A stretch of 33,260 bases of DNA from Acidisphaera sp. (GCA_019240635.1 JAFAYA010000033.1:1-33260); one strand, 5' to 3'; counted from the stretch's first letter, positions 1 to 11,850 are shown. The notes: generated by a model not told the origin, from the sequence alone. A program made the numbers and translations.

Positions 1-1014
1 GGGCGGGTGGAGCGTCGGGCGGCCGGCCGAGCCGCCGCGCACCACCAGGCGGAGCTGCGGGGTAACGCGCACGACGTGCTCGAGCACCGCGCCGAGATAG
101 GTTGAGAGCTCGACCGTGCCGTCCACCCAGCCGACATCCGGCCGGCCGCCCCTGGCGGGGCCGGGCTGGCCGAGGCGCAGGCGCTCCGGCCGCAGCGCCA
201 GCGTGCAGGCGCCTGCGCCGCCGTAGCGGCCCGCGAAGGTGACGCGCACGCCGCCCTCCAGCACCATGTGCGTGGGGTCGACCTGCATGCCCGGCAGCAT
301 GTTGCTGCGGCCGATGAAGGCGGCGACGAAAGGATTGGCGGGGCGCTCGTAGAGGTCCTGCTGCGTGCCGATCTGCTGCACGCGCCCGTCCTTCATCACG
401 ACCAGCCGGTCGGCCATCGCCATCGCCTCGTCCTGGTCGTGCGTGACCATCAGCGCGGTGAGCCCGCCGTCGCGCTGCAGGATGCGGATGTCGCGTCCGA
501 CCTCCAGGCGCAGCGCCGCGTCGAGGTTGGAAAGCGGCTCATCGAGCAGCAGGATTTTTGGGCGGATCGCCAGCGCGCGCGCCAGCGCGACGCGCTGCTG
601 CTGGCCGCCCGAGAGTTCGCGCGGCAGCCGGTCGGCGAGCGGTTCGAGCTGGACCAGCCGCAGCATGTCCTGTACCCGCGCGGCGATGGCGGCGCGGGGC
701 TCCCGCCGCATCTCCAGGCCGAAGGCGACGTTGCGGGCGACACTCAGATGCGGGAACAGCGCGTAGCTCTGGAACACGATGCCCATCTCGCGCCGGTGCG
801 CCGGCAGACGCAGGATGCTCTGGCCGTCCAGCGCTATGTCGCCCGAGGACGCCTGCACGAACCCGGCGATCATGCGCAGGGTGGTGGTCTTGCCGCAGCC
901 GGATGGGCCGAGCAGCACCACCATCTCGCCCTGCACCACGTCGAGCGACATGGCGTCCACCACCGGCGCGGTGCCGTAAAGCTTGCTCAGCCGCTCCAGC
1001 CTCAGCCAGCTCAT
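1..1014 (-). CDS. ABC transporter ATP-binding protein, PotA-type (partial, 3' end outside window)
   Basis: ATPase of a spermidine/putrescine/iron-type importer; it would power the permease encoded just upstream. The frame is open to the window edge, so only the first 338 codons are present. Reading from ATG at 1014, Walker A GPSGCGKT is at about residues 36-43, the Q-loop FQSYALFP at 81-88, the signature LSGGQQQR at 134-141, Walker B LLLDEP at 155-160 and the switch His in MVTHDQDEA. Then come the family's usual FIGRSNMLPG segment and a TOBE-like C-terminal region containing ALRPERLRLG. A purine-rich AAGGG lies about 9 nt before the ATG. It follows the permease gene across a strong hairpin. 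The substrate cannot be read from the ATPase; polyamine-like is the family default. Confidence 0.9.
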   Translation of the reverse strand, partial: MSWLRLERLSKLYGTAPVVDAMSLDVVQGEMVVLLGPSGCGKTTTLRMIAGFVQASSGDIALDGQSILRLPAHRREMGIVFQSYALFPHLSVARNVAFGLEMRREPRAAIAARVQDMLRLVQLEPLADRLPRELSGGQQQRVALARALAIRPKILLLDEPLSNLDAALRLEVGRDIRILQRDGGLTALMVTHDQDEAMAMADRLVVMKDGRVQQIGTQQDLYERPANPFVAAFIGRSNMLPGMQVDPTHMVLEGGVRVTFAGRYGGAGACTLALRPERLRLGQPGPARGGRPDVGWVDGTVELSTYLGAVLEHVVRVTPQLRLVVRGGSAGRPTLHPP

Positions 1015-1087
1015 ACCGGCAGCCCTTCGGGCTGACCGGCATGATGAGTCTTTGTTTCGCGCGCCGCCGCCCGCCAACCCGGCGCGC

Positions 1088-1140
1088 GATGCCAGCGGCC
1101 CAGGTCGCTGGCAGAATCAGCGTCCTGGGCCGCTGGCATC
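1088..1140 (-). other. Long perfect hairpin between permease and ATPase genes
   Basis: A 17-bp perfect inverted repeat (arms 1088-1104 and 1124-1140) continues after one T-T mismatch into five more pairs (1106-1110 with 1118-1122), closing a 7-nt loop. It starts inside the TGA stop of the permease gene and lies in the 124-bp gap before the ATPase gene. There is no U-run on the transcribed side, so an mRNA-stabilising or attenuating stem is more likely than a classical terminator. Confidence 0.75.
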
Positions 1141-1972
1141 AGCGGACCACCTGGCCCAGCCGCACCCAGCGGTCGAGCAGCAGCAGCACGCCGCCGATCA
1201 CGACGATCTGCGCGGTCGCCACCGCCGCGACCAGCGGGTCGATGTGGTACTGCAGGTAGCCGAGCACGGCGATCGGCAGCGTGGTCATGCCCGGCCCGAC
1301 CAGGAACAGCGTCATCTCCAGGTTCTCGAAGGAGATGATGAAGGCGAACAGCGCGCCTGCCACGATGCCCGGGCGCAGCGCCGGCAGGGTGACGCGCCAG
1401 ATCACGCGCAGCGGCGAGGCGCCGAGGCTGGCGGCGGCCTCCTCGGCGGCGCGGTCGTGGTTGGCGAGCCCCGCCAGGCACAGCCGCACCACCCAGGGCG
1501 TGGTGATCAGCACGTGCGCCGCCACCAGGACGGCGAAGGAGCTGCTGAGCGGCAGGCCCGTGCGCTCCTCGATCAGGATCGCGAAGACGATGATGCCGAG
1601 CCCGATCGCCACGCCAGGCACGGTCAGCGGTGCGAGCAACACGGTGCTCAGCGCGTCGCGGCCGCGGAAGCGGTGGCGCGACAGGCCGATTCCGGCGGGC
1701 ACGCCGGCCAGCAGGCTGAGCGCGGTCGCCGCGACGGCGACGCGCAGGCTGGTCAGCAGCGAGGCGCCGAAATTCGGCACGATGGCGCGGTACCAGTGCA
1801 GCGTGTAGCCGCGCGGCGGGAAGGCGATCAGCGTCTCGTCGAACACGCTCAGGTAGAGCGTGAGGACGAGGGGCACGAAGATGATCGCCAGGCCGCAGGC
1901 GACGAGCGCCCACGCGCCGCCCCGCTCGAGCGCCGCGGCCAGCGAGCCGGACCGGGCCTGCGCCGCCACCAC
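1139..1972 (-). CDS. ABC transporter permease, PotC-type
   Basis: Inner-membrane permease of a spermidine/putrescine-type importer, about 277 aa, the usual size for PotC. Hydrophobic segments begin at WALVACGLAIIFVPLVLTLY. The cytoplasmic EAA loop that contacts the ATPase is visible as EEAAASLGASPLRVIWRVTLP, and the conserved SFENLEMTLFL follows. The start is uncertain: tandem GTG codons at 1972 and 1969 precede the first membrane segment, a TTG at 2008 inside a tandem repeat is another option, and none has a clear Shine-Dalgarno. It lies downstream of the amidohydrolase and upstream of the ATPase on the same strand. The partner PotB permease and binding protein are not seen and may lie beyond the left edge. 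Confidence 0.85.
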   Translation of the reverse strand: MVAAQARSGSLAAALERGGAWALVACGLAIIFVPLVLTLYLSVFDETLIAFPPRGYTLHWYRAIVPNFGASLLTSLRVAVAATALSLLAGVPAGIGLSRHRFRGRDALSTVLLAPLTVPGVAIGLGIIVFAILIEERTGLPLSSSFAVLVAAHVLITTPWVVRLCLAGLANHDRAAEEAAASLGASPLRVIWRVTLPALRPGIVAGALFAFIISFENLEMTLFLVGPGMTTLPIAVLGYLQYHIDPLVAAVATAQIVVIGGVLLLLDRWVRLGQVVR

Positions 1973-1990
1973 CGGGCGAGGGTCGTCGCC

Positions 1991-2062
1991 CGCAGGGCGC
2001 CCTGTCAATGAGCCCGCAGGGCGCCCTGTCGTTGGGCCCGCACGGCGCCCTGTCAATGCGAG
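1991..2062. repeat. Three tandem copies of a 24-bp unit
   Basis: Units at 1991-2014, 2015-2038 and 2039-2062 share the core CAGGGCGCCCTGTC with a few differences. The core contains the palindrome AGGGCGCCCT; the third unit has one change in it. The third unit overlaps the last codons and TGA of the amidohydrolase gene, so the array looks like a duplication of that gene's 3' end. It fills most of the gap to the permease start and could encode an in-frame N-terminal extension if the permease starts further upstream. Confidence 0.85.
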
Positions 2063-3306
2063 AGCGTGTTCTTGACGAACCGGCCGCCGACCATGATGGC
2101 GGGGATGCGCGCGCCCTCGTTCTGCAGCACGGTCAGGTCGCGATAGGGATCGCCGTCGACCACCAGCAGGTCGGCGTGGGCGCCGGGGACCAGTTCGCCG
2201 AGCCGGCCCTCGCGCCGCACGATCTCGGCGTTCACCAGCGTCGCCGAGCGGATGATTTCCTGCGGCGACATCACCTGGGCGCGGATGGTGAACTCGTTGG
2301 TGTGGTCGGTCTGCAGCTGGCCGAGCAGGTCGCTGCCGAAGCCGATCCGCACGCCGGCGGCGCGGCACATCTCCAGCGAGCGCAGCCCGCCTTCCAGCAC
2401 CTTTTCGTTCTTCGCCAGGCTGTATTCGGAGAGGCCGAATTGCGGGCCGCGGCGCTTCAGCGCGTCGTAGGCGACCAGCGTGGGCACAAGATAGGCGCCG
2501 CGCTCGGCCATCAGCCGGGCGGTGGGCTCGTCGATCAGGTTGCCGTGCTCGATCGTGCGCACGCCGCCGCGCACCGCCCGCTCGATGGCGCGCGCGCTGT
2601 AGGCGTGGGCGCAGACATACGTACCCCAGCGCTCGGCTTCCTCGACCGCCGCCTCGATCTCGTCCATGCGGTACTGCAGCGCTTCCAGCGGGTCGGCCTG
2701 CGAGGCGACGCCGCCGGAGACCATGATCTTGATCTGGTCCGCCCCCTTGCGGAGCTCGTCGCGCACCGCGCGGATCACTTCGGGTACGCCGTCGGCGACC
2801 CGCGCGGTCCAGGCCAGCCCGTTGCAGCAGCCGCAGACGAAGCGCGTCTGCGTGCGCTTGCGGTGGTCGGCGTGGCCGCCGGTCTGGCTGATCGGCGCAC
2901 CGGAGATGAACAGGCGGGGGCCGACGAACAGGCCGGACTCCACCGCCTCCTTCATGCCCCAGTCGGCACCGCCGGTGTCGCGCAGCGTGGTGAAGCCGCG
3001 CATCAGCATGGCGCGCATCGCGACCGAGCCTTTTGCCGCCAGCAGGGTCAGCGGCACGTCCGCCAGCAGCTGGAGGTTCACCTCGGTCAGCACGATATGG
3101 ATATGGCAGTCGATCAGCCCCGGCATCAGCGTGCGGCCGGCGAGGTCGATGCGCTGCGCGGACGCCGAGCGGATCGGCGTGCCCGAGACATCCTTGACGG
3201 TGTCGCCCTCGACAAGCACCGAGACGCCGTCGCGCAGCGCGTCCTGGCGCGGATCGAGGAAGCGGCCGCCGGTGAACAGGTAGCTCATGCGCTGATTCAG
3301 TCGCAT
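2053..3306 (-). CDS. Metal-dependent amidohydrolase (prolidase/imidazolonepropionase-like)
   Basis: Cytoplasmic TIM-barrel hydrolase of the amidohydrolase superfamily, 417 aa, the normal length for the Xaa-Pro dipeptidase-like/Met_dep_hydrolase_A group. The small beta-sandwich half is at the N-terminus, followed by the metal motif HxH in GLIDCHIHIV, the candidate carboxylated lysine in QIKIMVSGG, metal-binding histidines in CAHAYS and TIEHGNLID, and the catalytic Asp in IGFGSDLLG. The sandwich closes with GELVPGAHADLLVVDGDP. Two ATGs compete (3306 and 3288) and neither has a strong ribosome site. It is first in an apparent operon with the transporter, so it may act on the imported peptide- or amide-like compound; that link is inference and the substrate is unknown. 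Confidence 0.88.
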   Translation of the reverse strand: MRLNQRMSYLFTGGRFLDPRQDALRDGVSVLVEGDTVKDVSGTPIRSASAQRIDLAGRTLMPGLIDCHIHIVLTEVNLQLLADVPLTLLAAKGSVAMRAMLMRGFTTLRDTGGADWGMKEAVESGLFVGPRLFISGAPISQTGGHADHRKRTQTRFVCGCCNGLAWTARVADGVPEVIRAVRDELRKGADQIKIMVSGGVASQADPLEALQYRMDEIEAAVEEAERWGTYVCAHAYSARAIERAVRGGVRTIEHGNLIDEPTARLMAERGAYLVPTLVAYDALKRRGPQFGLSEYSLAKNEKVLEGGLRSLEMCRAAGVRIGFGSDLLGQLQTDHTNEFTIRAQVMSPQEIIRSATLVNAEIVRREGRLGELVPGAHADLLVVDGDPYRDLTVLQNEGARIPAIMVGGRFVKNTLSH

Positions 3307-3456
3307 GGCCGGGAGCCGGGGTCCAGCGGCCTTAACGCCGATTTCTGCCGCGCCCTACCACCGCGCGGGGCAACCGGTGCACGATCATGTCCTGGCTGCA
3401 GCCAAGGGTCGTGAACGGAGCCGTGCGACCGCCGCGCCAGCCGAGAGGAGAACCCG
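3307..3456. other. Intergenic region between divergent genes
   Basis: This 150-bp gap separates the divergent amidohydrolase and urtA-like genes and must hold promoters for both. I could not pick out a convincing sigma-70 or sigma-54 (TGGC-N8-TTGC type) promoter. The only clear signal is the urtA ribosome site, AGAGGAGAA, about 7 nt before the ATG at 3457. Confidence 0.5.
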
Positions 3457-4707
3457 ATGGCACCCTATGCTGACGGCTGCTCGCGCCGCGCGCTCGGCGG
3501 TTTTGGCCTGGCCGCGCTGTCGGCCGCGGCGTTCGGCGCCGGCGGCCCCATCGCGCTCGCGCAGGCGCAGACCACGCCGCGGACCGCAGCACCCGCCGCC
3601 CCCGGCGAGCCGATCAAGCTCGGCATCCTGCACTCGCTGTCCGGCACCATGGCGACCAGTGAGACGACGCTGAAGGACGTCATGCTCATGCTGATCGAGC
3701 AGCGCAACGCCGCCGGTGGCCTGATGGGCCGCAAGCTCGAGCCGGTCGTGACCGACCCCGCCTCCAACTGGCCGCTGTTTGCCGAGAAGGCGCGCCAGCT
3801 GATCAGCCGGAACAAGGTCGCCGCGGTGTTCGGCTGCTGGGCCAGCGTGTCGCGCAAATCGGTGCTGCCGGTGTTCGAGGAGCTGAACGGCGTGCTGTTC
3901 TATCCCGCCCAGTACGAAGGCAATGAGGGCAGCCGCAACGTCTTCTACACCGGCGCGGCGCCCGCCCGGCAGGCGATACCTGCGGCCGACTACCTGATGC
4001 GCGAGGACAAGGTGCAGCGCTGGGTGCTGGCGGGTACCGACTACGTCTATCCGCGCACCACCAACCAGATCCTGGAAGCCTACCTGACGCAAAAGGGCGT
4101 CGCCCCCGGCGACATCATGATCAGCTACACGCCGTTCGGCCAGTCCGACTGGCAGAAGGTCGTGGCGGCGATCCAGCGGTTCGGCTCGGCCGGCAAGAGG
4201 ACGGCCGTCGTCTCCTCCATCCACGGCGACGCGAACGTGGCGTTCTACAGGGAGCTCGGCAACCAGGGGATCAAGGCGACCCAGATTCCGGTGGTGGCGC
4301 TCAGCGTCGGCGAGGAGGAGCTGGCCGGCATGGACACCGAGCCGCTGCTCGGCCATCTCGCCGCCCGGAACTATTTTCAGAGCGTCGATACCGACGCCAA
4401 CAAGGGGTTCATCGGCGCCTGGAAGAAATTCATCAAGGACCCGAAGCGCACCACCAACGACCCGATGGAGGCGCACTACATCGGCTTCAGCATGTGGTGC
4501 GCCGCGGTCGAAAAGGCCGGCAGCACCGACCCCGACAAGGTGATCGAGGCGATGATCGGCATCGCCGTGCCGAACCTAACCGGCGGCTACGCGGCGATGA
4601 TGCCGAACCACCACCTGACCAAGCCGGTGCTGATCGGCGAAGTACAGGATGACGGGCAGTTCAACGTGGTCTGGCAGACGCCCACCACGATGGTGACGCA
4701 GGAATGA
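3457..4707 (+). CDS. urtA: Urea/short-amide ABC transporter substrate-binding protein
   Basis: Periplasmic binding protein of the UrtA/AmiC/FmdD group, 416 aa (family about 400-430). The N-terminus has a twin-arginine-like signal (SRRALGGFG, then a hydrophobic stretch) with probable cleavage after ALAQA near residue 36. The mature part carries strongly conserved family stretches: LGILHSLSGTMA, DPASNWPLFAEKARQLI, FGCWASVSRKSVLPVFEELNG, ENYTPFG-like SYTPFGQSDW, SVGEEELAG and the C-terminal LTKPVLIGEVQDDGQFNVVW. The start is supported by AGAGGAGAA upstream. In most genomes urtA heads urtABCDE; here no permease or ATPase follows and the next gene is convergent gyrB, so it is an orphan in this window. 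The symbol rests on family resemblance; a formamide/amide binder is the alternative. Confidence 0.87.
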   Translation: MAPYADGCSRRALGGFGLAALSAAAFGAGGPIALAQAQTTPRTAAPAAPGEPIKLGILHSLSGTMATSETTLKDVMLMLIEQRNAAGGLMGRKLEPVVTDPASNWPLFAEKARQLISRNKVAAVFGCWASVSRKSVLPVFEELNGVLFYPAQYEGNEGSRNVFYTGAAPARQAIPAADYLMREDKVQRWVLAGTDYVYPRTTNQILEAYLTQKGVAPGDIMISYTPFGQSDWQKVVAAIQRFGSAGKRTAVVSSIHGDANVAFYRELGNQGIKATQIPVVALSVGEEELAGMDTEPLLGHLAARNYFQSVDTDANKGFIGAWKKFIKDPKRTTNDPMEAHYIGFSMWCAAVEKAGSTDPDKVIEAMIGIAVPNLTGGYAAMMPNHHLTKPVLIGEVQDDGQFNVVWQTPTTMVTQE

Positions 4708-4775
4708 TCGGCCGATTTGCCGAACCGAGGACCCGATCGGCGACTCGCGGTGACGGGGACAAGATCCGGTGCAAG

Positions 4776-4795
4776 ACTGCCGGGCCTCCGGCAGT
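4776..4795. terminator. Hairpin between convergent urtA and gyrB
   Basis: A perfect 8-bp stem (4776-4783 with 4788-4795) with a 4-nt loop GCCT ends five bases beyond the gyrB stop and about 70 nt beyond the urtA stop. No U-tract follows on either strand. Placement between convergent genes supports a terminator, acting with or without Rho. Confidence 0.55.
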
Positions 4796-4800
4796 ACCCG

Positions 4801-8437
<3,637 letters not shown>

Positions 8438-8440
8438 TCA

Positions 8441-8455
8441 GTGGTCACTGACCAC
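8441..8455 (-). promoter_or_regulatory. recF: Hairpin between the recF Shine-Dalgarno and start codon
   Basis: On the minus strand the dnaN stop is followed at once by AAGGAG (8462-8467), then six bases, then the self-complementary GTGGTCAGTGACCAC, then TGA and the recF ATG. As a 6-bp stem with a 3-nt loop, it would cut the effective Shine-Dalgarno to ATG spacing from 24 nt to about 9 nt. Its role in translational coupling to dnaN is inference. Confidence 0.55.
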
Positions 8456-8468
8456 CGACCACTCCTTC

Positions 8469-9593
8469 TCACACCCGCATCGGCATCAGCACGTAGAGCG
8501 CGCTGGCGTCGCCGGCGTCGCGCACCACCGTGGGTGCCGCGCCGTCGGCGAAGCGGAACTCCACCTCGCCGGCGATCTGGTCGGTGATGTCGTTGAGGTA
8601 GCGGGCCTGGAAGCCGATCTCCAGCGGCCCGGCCTCGTATTTCACCCGGTCGGAGTCCAGCTCCTCGGTCGCCGTGCCCTGGTCGGGGCTGGCCGCCGAG
8701 AGCACCAGCAGGTCTTTTGCCAGCGTCAGCTTCACCGGCCGGGACCGCTCCGAAGAGATTGCCGCGACGCGGCCGACGGCGTCGGAAAAATCCTTCTTGC
8801 CGACGCGCAGCACCTTGTCGTTCTCGCGCGGGATCACCCGCTCGTATTCCGGAAACGTGCCGTCGATCAGCTTGCTGGTGAGCGTGACGGTGCCGGCGCG
8901 GAACTGGATGCGGGTGTCCGAGAGCGCCATCTCCACCTCGCCGCTGATCTCGTCGAGCAGCCGGCGCAGCTCGCCCACGGTCTTCCGCGGGATGATCACC
9001 CCCGGCATCGAGCCGGCGCCCTCCGGCAGCGGCTCTTCCACGCGCGCCAGGCGGTGGCCGTCGGTGGCGACGGCGCGCAGCACCCGCGTGCCGTCGCTCT
9101 CGGCGGCGTGCAGGTAGATGCCGTTGAGGTAGTAGCGCGTCTCCTCGGTGCTGATCGCGAAGCGGGTGCGGTCGATCAGGCCGCGCAGCGCCTGGGCGGA
9201 GACCGCGAAGCGGTGCGGCAGGGTGCCGGCGGTCATGCTCGGAAAATCTTCGATCGGCAGCACCACCAGGCTGGTCGCGTAGCGGCCGGCGCGCAGGCTG
9301 AGCTGGGCGTCGCCGCCGGAATGGTCGAGCTCCACCTCCGCCCCTTCCGGCAGCTTGCGCGTGATCTCGTAGAGCGTGCCGGCCGGAGCGGTGGCGGCCC
9401 CCTCGCGCGACAGGCTGGCGGCCACCTCCTCGACGATGGCGATCTCCATGTCCGTCGCGGTGAGGCTGAGCCGGCCGTCACGCACGGCGATCAGCACGTT
9501 GGCGAGGATCGGGATCGTGTTGCGCTTCTCGACGACGCTCTGCACGTGCGCCAGCGCTTTCAGCAGCGTGGCGCGGTCGGCCTTGAACTTCAT
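8469..9593 (-). CDS. dnaN: DNA polymerase III subunit beta (sliding clamp)
   Basis: Ring-forming processivity clamp that tethers polymerases to DNA. It has 374 aa, a standard length for three repeated clamp domains. The N-terminus MKFKADRATLLKALAHVQSV and NTIPILANVLI are typical, RTRFAISTEETRYYLNGIYL lies in the second domain, and the C-terminus ends in YVLMPMRV, the conserved last strand. The ATG at 9593 is preceded by GGGGGAA about 9 nt upstream. Upstream on the same strand is a creatininase-family gene, not dnaA, separated by 109 bp containing a hairpin and a possible promoter. The recF start follows after 31 bp, so dnaN-recF are probably co-transcribed. Confidence 0.97.
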   Translation of the reverse strand: MKFKADRATLLKALAHVQSVVEKRNTIPILANVLIAVRDGRLSLTATDMEIAIVEEVAASLSREGAATAPAGTLYEITRKLPEGAEVELDHSGGDAQLSLRAGRYATSLVVLPIEDFPSMTAGTLPHRFAVSAQALRGLIDRTRFAISTEETRYYLNGIYLHAAESDGTRVLRAVATDGHRLARVEEPLPEGAGSMPGVIIPRKTVGELRRLLDEISGEVEMALSDTRIQFRAGTVTLTSKLIDGTFPEYERVIPRENDKVLRVGKKDFSDAVGRVAAISSERSRPVKLTLAKDLLVLSAASPDQGTATEELDSDRVKYEAGPLEIGFQARYLNDITDQIAGEVEFRFADGAAPTVVRDAGDASALYVLMPMRV

Positions 9594-9626
9594 GAACCCT
9601 GTTCCCCCATGCCCGGCCGACTCGCC

Positions 9627-9647
9627 CGCGGCAGCCCGGCTGCCGCG
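9627..9647. terminator. GC hairpin between the creatininase gene and dnaN
   Basis: A perfect 9-bp stem (CGCGGCAGC at 9627-9635, its complement at 9639-9647) with a 3-nt loop. It lies 56 nt past the creatininase stop and 33 nt before the dnaN ATG. There is no U-run, so it may terminate read-through or simply be a leader stem of dnaN. Confidence 0.45.
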
Positions 9648-9656
9648 TGACCCGGC

Positions 9657-9685
9657 AGTCTAGCAACCCGGATTTTGCGCGGAAA
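9657..9685 (-). promoter_or_regulatory. dnaN: Possible dnaN promoter
   Basis: On the minus strand TTTCCG (9680-9685) and TAGACT (9657-9662) are 17 bp apart, 64 nt before the dnaN ATG. The matches to sigma-70 consensus are weak (3/6 and 4/6), so this is tentative. No DnaA box matching TTATNCACA was found in the gap. Confidence 0.25.
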
Positions 9686-9702
9686 GCGCGCTGGGTTCCG
9701 GC

Positions 9703-10518
9703 TCAGAGCGGACCGACGCGCAGCGACGCCACGGCAAAATCGGCGTAGAAGCGCGCCAGCGCTGCAACCGTCGCGTCCAGGATCGCCTGCCCCGAGTCGG
9801 CGGTGGCAGCGGCGGGGTCGCCGACATAGCCGACATCGCCGGGCACGAAAACCGGCGCCCAGTAGCCGCCGGCCGGCTTCATCGGGTCGGCCGCGTTGCC
9901 GTCGAGATAGCATGGCGACAGGCGCGGCGGCAGCCCGGCGATGCGGCCGGCGATCCGCCCCGCCTCCGCCTTCTCGCGCAGCGCGAGCTGCAGTCCAGTC
10001 TCGTACGCGCAGGCATGCCCGACCTCGCGATGCGCGCCCGGCAGCGACTCCAGCCATTGCTGCTTGCCCGGAGCAAAGTAGTTGACGTAGCCCACCGCGA
10101 GGCCCCGGCTCGCCAACGTCGTGCAGGCCGAAGTCAGCGGCCCCTGATTGCCGCCATGCCCGTTGACGACCAGCAGGCGCGAGAACCCGGTGCGATGCAC
10201 GCTCTCCGCCACATCCGTCACCATGCCGACGAACGTCGCCAGCGACAGGGTGACGGTTCCGGCCCAGGACCGGTGGTGCGGTGAGAATCCGAAGGAGGGC
10301 GTCGGCAACACGAGCACGTGCGGATCGGCGCAGCGCGCAGCGGCCAGGTGGGCGACGCGGTGCGCGGAGAGCGTGTCGGTATCGACCGGCAGGTGGTCGG
10401 CGTGCTGCTCGACCGAGCCCACGGTGAGCACCGGCAGCGCGCCGGCGTCACGCGCCGCCGCGATCTCGCGCCGCGTCAGCGACCCCCAGTCATGCGTCCG
10501 GCGCCAATCCTCGGCCAT
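9703..10518 (-). CDS. Creatininase-family amidohydrolase
   Basis: Metal-dependent cyclic-amide hydrolase of the creatininase (creatinine amidohydrolase) family, 271 aa (family about 240-270). Metal-site motif GSVEQHADHLPVDTD is at about residues 34-48 (E37, H39 and D46 or D48), NGHGGN at 118-123, and HACAYET at 167-173 supplies further His/Glu ligands. Family members act on creatinine, formamides in riboflavin/F420 or PQQ-type pathways, or ureide-like compounds; the sequence does not decide which. It is the third gene after an ABC permease and ATPase on the same strand, only 12 nt past the ATPase stop. It therefore probably hydrolyses the cyclic nitrogen compound that transporter brings in (inference). 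Confidence 0.88.
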   Translation of the reverse strand: MAEDWRRTHDWGSLTRREIAAARDAGALPVLTVGSVEQHADHLPVDTDTLSAHRVAHLAAARCADPHVLVLPTPSFGFSPHHRSWAGTVTLSLATFVGMVTDVAESVHRTGFSRLLVVNGHGGNQGPLTSACTTLASRGLAVGYVNYFAPGKQQWLESLPGAHREVGHACAYETGLQLALREKAEAGRIAGRIAGLPPRLSPCYLDGNAADPMKPAGGYWAPVFVPGDVGYVGDPAAATADSGQAILDATVAALARFYADFAVASLRVGPL

Positions 10519-10530
10519 CGTCCCCTCCCC

Positions 10531-11835
10531 TCAGGTTTCGTCCTCGATGCTGAACTGCTGTTCCTCTTCATCATAGCTGAACAGCTCGGCGTAGCGCCCC
10601 CACGACACCACGGCGCGAAGCGTATCGTCCGCGTAGTCGGGCGACATGTGGTCCTCCAGCTCGTCACGGAAGCGCAACGCCGACGCGCGGTGGTTCGGCC
10701 GCGTCTCGAGAATCTGGCGGATCGTCGCCAGCAGCGGCACGTGCGCCAGCAGCGCCTGGGCGAACAGCCGCTTGCGCTGCTCGATATCCGCCTCCACGAA
10801 CTGCCGCCCGCTTTCGGTGAGCCGGATATCGCCTTCTTCCAGCACGGCGAAGCGCAGCAGCTGCAGGGTCTCCCCGAGCGGCAGCAGTTCGTCGGCCTCG
10901 AGCTGCAGCGCGGCGGCGAGCGGCGGCAGGTCGGCGCGGCCGTTATAGGGCTGGCCGGCCAATGTCTCCGTCAATCCGGCCAGCAGGTTGGTGGAGACCG
11001 GATGCAGCGCCGTGCCGAACGCCGGCGGCAGCGCGGCCGCGGCGGCGCGCTGCACGGGGCGTCGGGTCATCAGGCCGTAGATGTCGTCCACCCTCTGCCG
11101 GAACGCCCCATCGTGCCGGTCGCGCGGATGCGCAAAGCCAATCGCCAGCTCGCTCGCGACACGTCCGGGATTGGCGGAAAACACCAGGACGCGGTCGCAC
11201 ATCAGCACCGCCTCCTCGATGTTGTGCGTCACCATCAGCATGGATTTTATCGGCAGCCGCTTCTCCGACCACAGGTCGATCAGGTCGGTGCGCAACGTCT
11301 CCGCGGTCAGCACGTCCAGCGCGCTGAACGGCTCATCCATCAGCAGCAGGTCGGGATGAACCACCAGCGCCCGCGCCAGGCCGACGCGCTGGCGCATGCC
11401 GCCGGAAAGCTCCTTCGGATAGGCGGCGTCGTAGCCGCCGAGCCCGATCAGGTCGATCGCCTGCTCGGCCCGCGCGGCCCGCTCAGCGCGGGGCACGCCC
11501 TGCGCCTCCAGCCCCAGCTCGACATTCTCCCGCACCGTCAGCCACGGAAACAGCGCAAAGCTCTGGAACACCATCGCGACGCCGTCGGCCGGGCCGCGCA
11601 GCGGACGACCGCGCCAGAAAACCTCGCCGCCGGTGGGCGGGAGCAGGCCGGCGACGATGCGCAGCAACGTCGATTTGCCGGAGCCGGAGCGGCCGAGCAG
11701 GCCAACGATCTCGCCCGCGCGGATCGTCAGGTTCACGCCCTCCAGCACGACGAGGTCGGCGGAGGCGTCCTTGTGATAGGCCTGCCGGACGTCGCGGACC
11801 TCCAGCAGCGTGTCGGTGGTCACCGTCGCATCCAT
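10531..11835 (-). CDS. ABC transporter ATP-binding protein, NitT/TauT type, with C-terminal AAA-associated domain
   Basis: ATPase of a nitrate/sulfonate/taurine-class importer, 434 aa, about 170 longer than a plain SsuB/TauB. Walker A GRSGSGKST is at 48-56, the Q-loop MVFQSFALFPWL follows, then the signature KELSGGMRQRVGLARAL, Walker B LLLMDEPFSALD and the H-loop VTHNIEEAV. After about residue 290 comes a mostly helical extension (LPPLAAALQLEADELLPL through to an acidic tail), resembling the AAA-associated C-terminal domain (PF09821-like) seen on some of these ATPases; its role is probably regulatory. The ATG at 11835 is preceded by GGAGAGG. It lies 15 nt after the permease stop in a tight three-gene operon. 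Confidence 0.93.
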   Translation of the reverse strand: MDATVTTDTLLEVRDVRQAYHKDASADLVVLEGVNLTIRAGEIVGLLGRSGSGKSTLLRIVAGLLPPTGGEVFWRGRPLRGPADGVAMVFQSFALFPWLTVRENVELGLEAQGVPRAERAARAEQAIDLIGLGGYDAAYPKELSGGMRQRVGLARALVVHPDLLLMDEPFSALDVLTAETLRTDLIDLWSEKRLPIKSMLMVTHNIEEAVLMCDRVLVFSANPGRVASELAIGFAHPRDRHDGAFRQRVDDIYGLMTRRPVQRAAAAALPPAFGTALHPVSTNLLAGLTETLAGQPYNGRADLPPLAAALQLEADELLPLGETLQLLRFAVLEEGDIRLTESGRQFVEADIEQRKRLFAQALLAHVPLLATIRQILETRPNHRASALRFRDELEDHMSPDYADDTLRAVVSWGRYAELFSYDEEEQQFSIEDET

Positions 11836-11850
11836 CCGCCGCCTCTCCGC

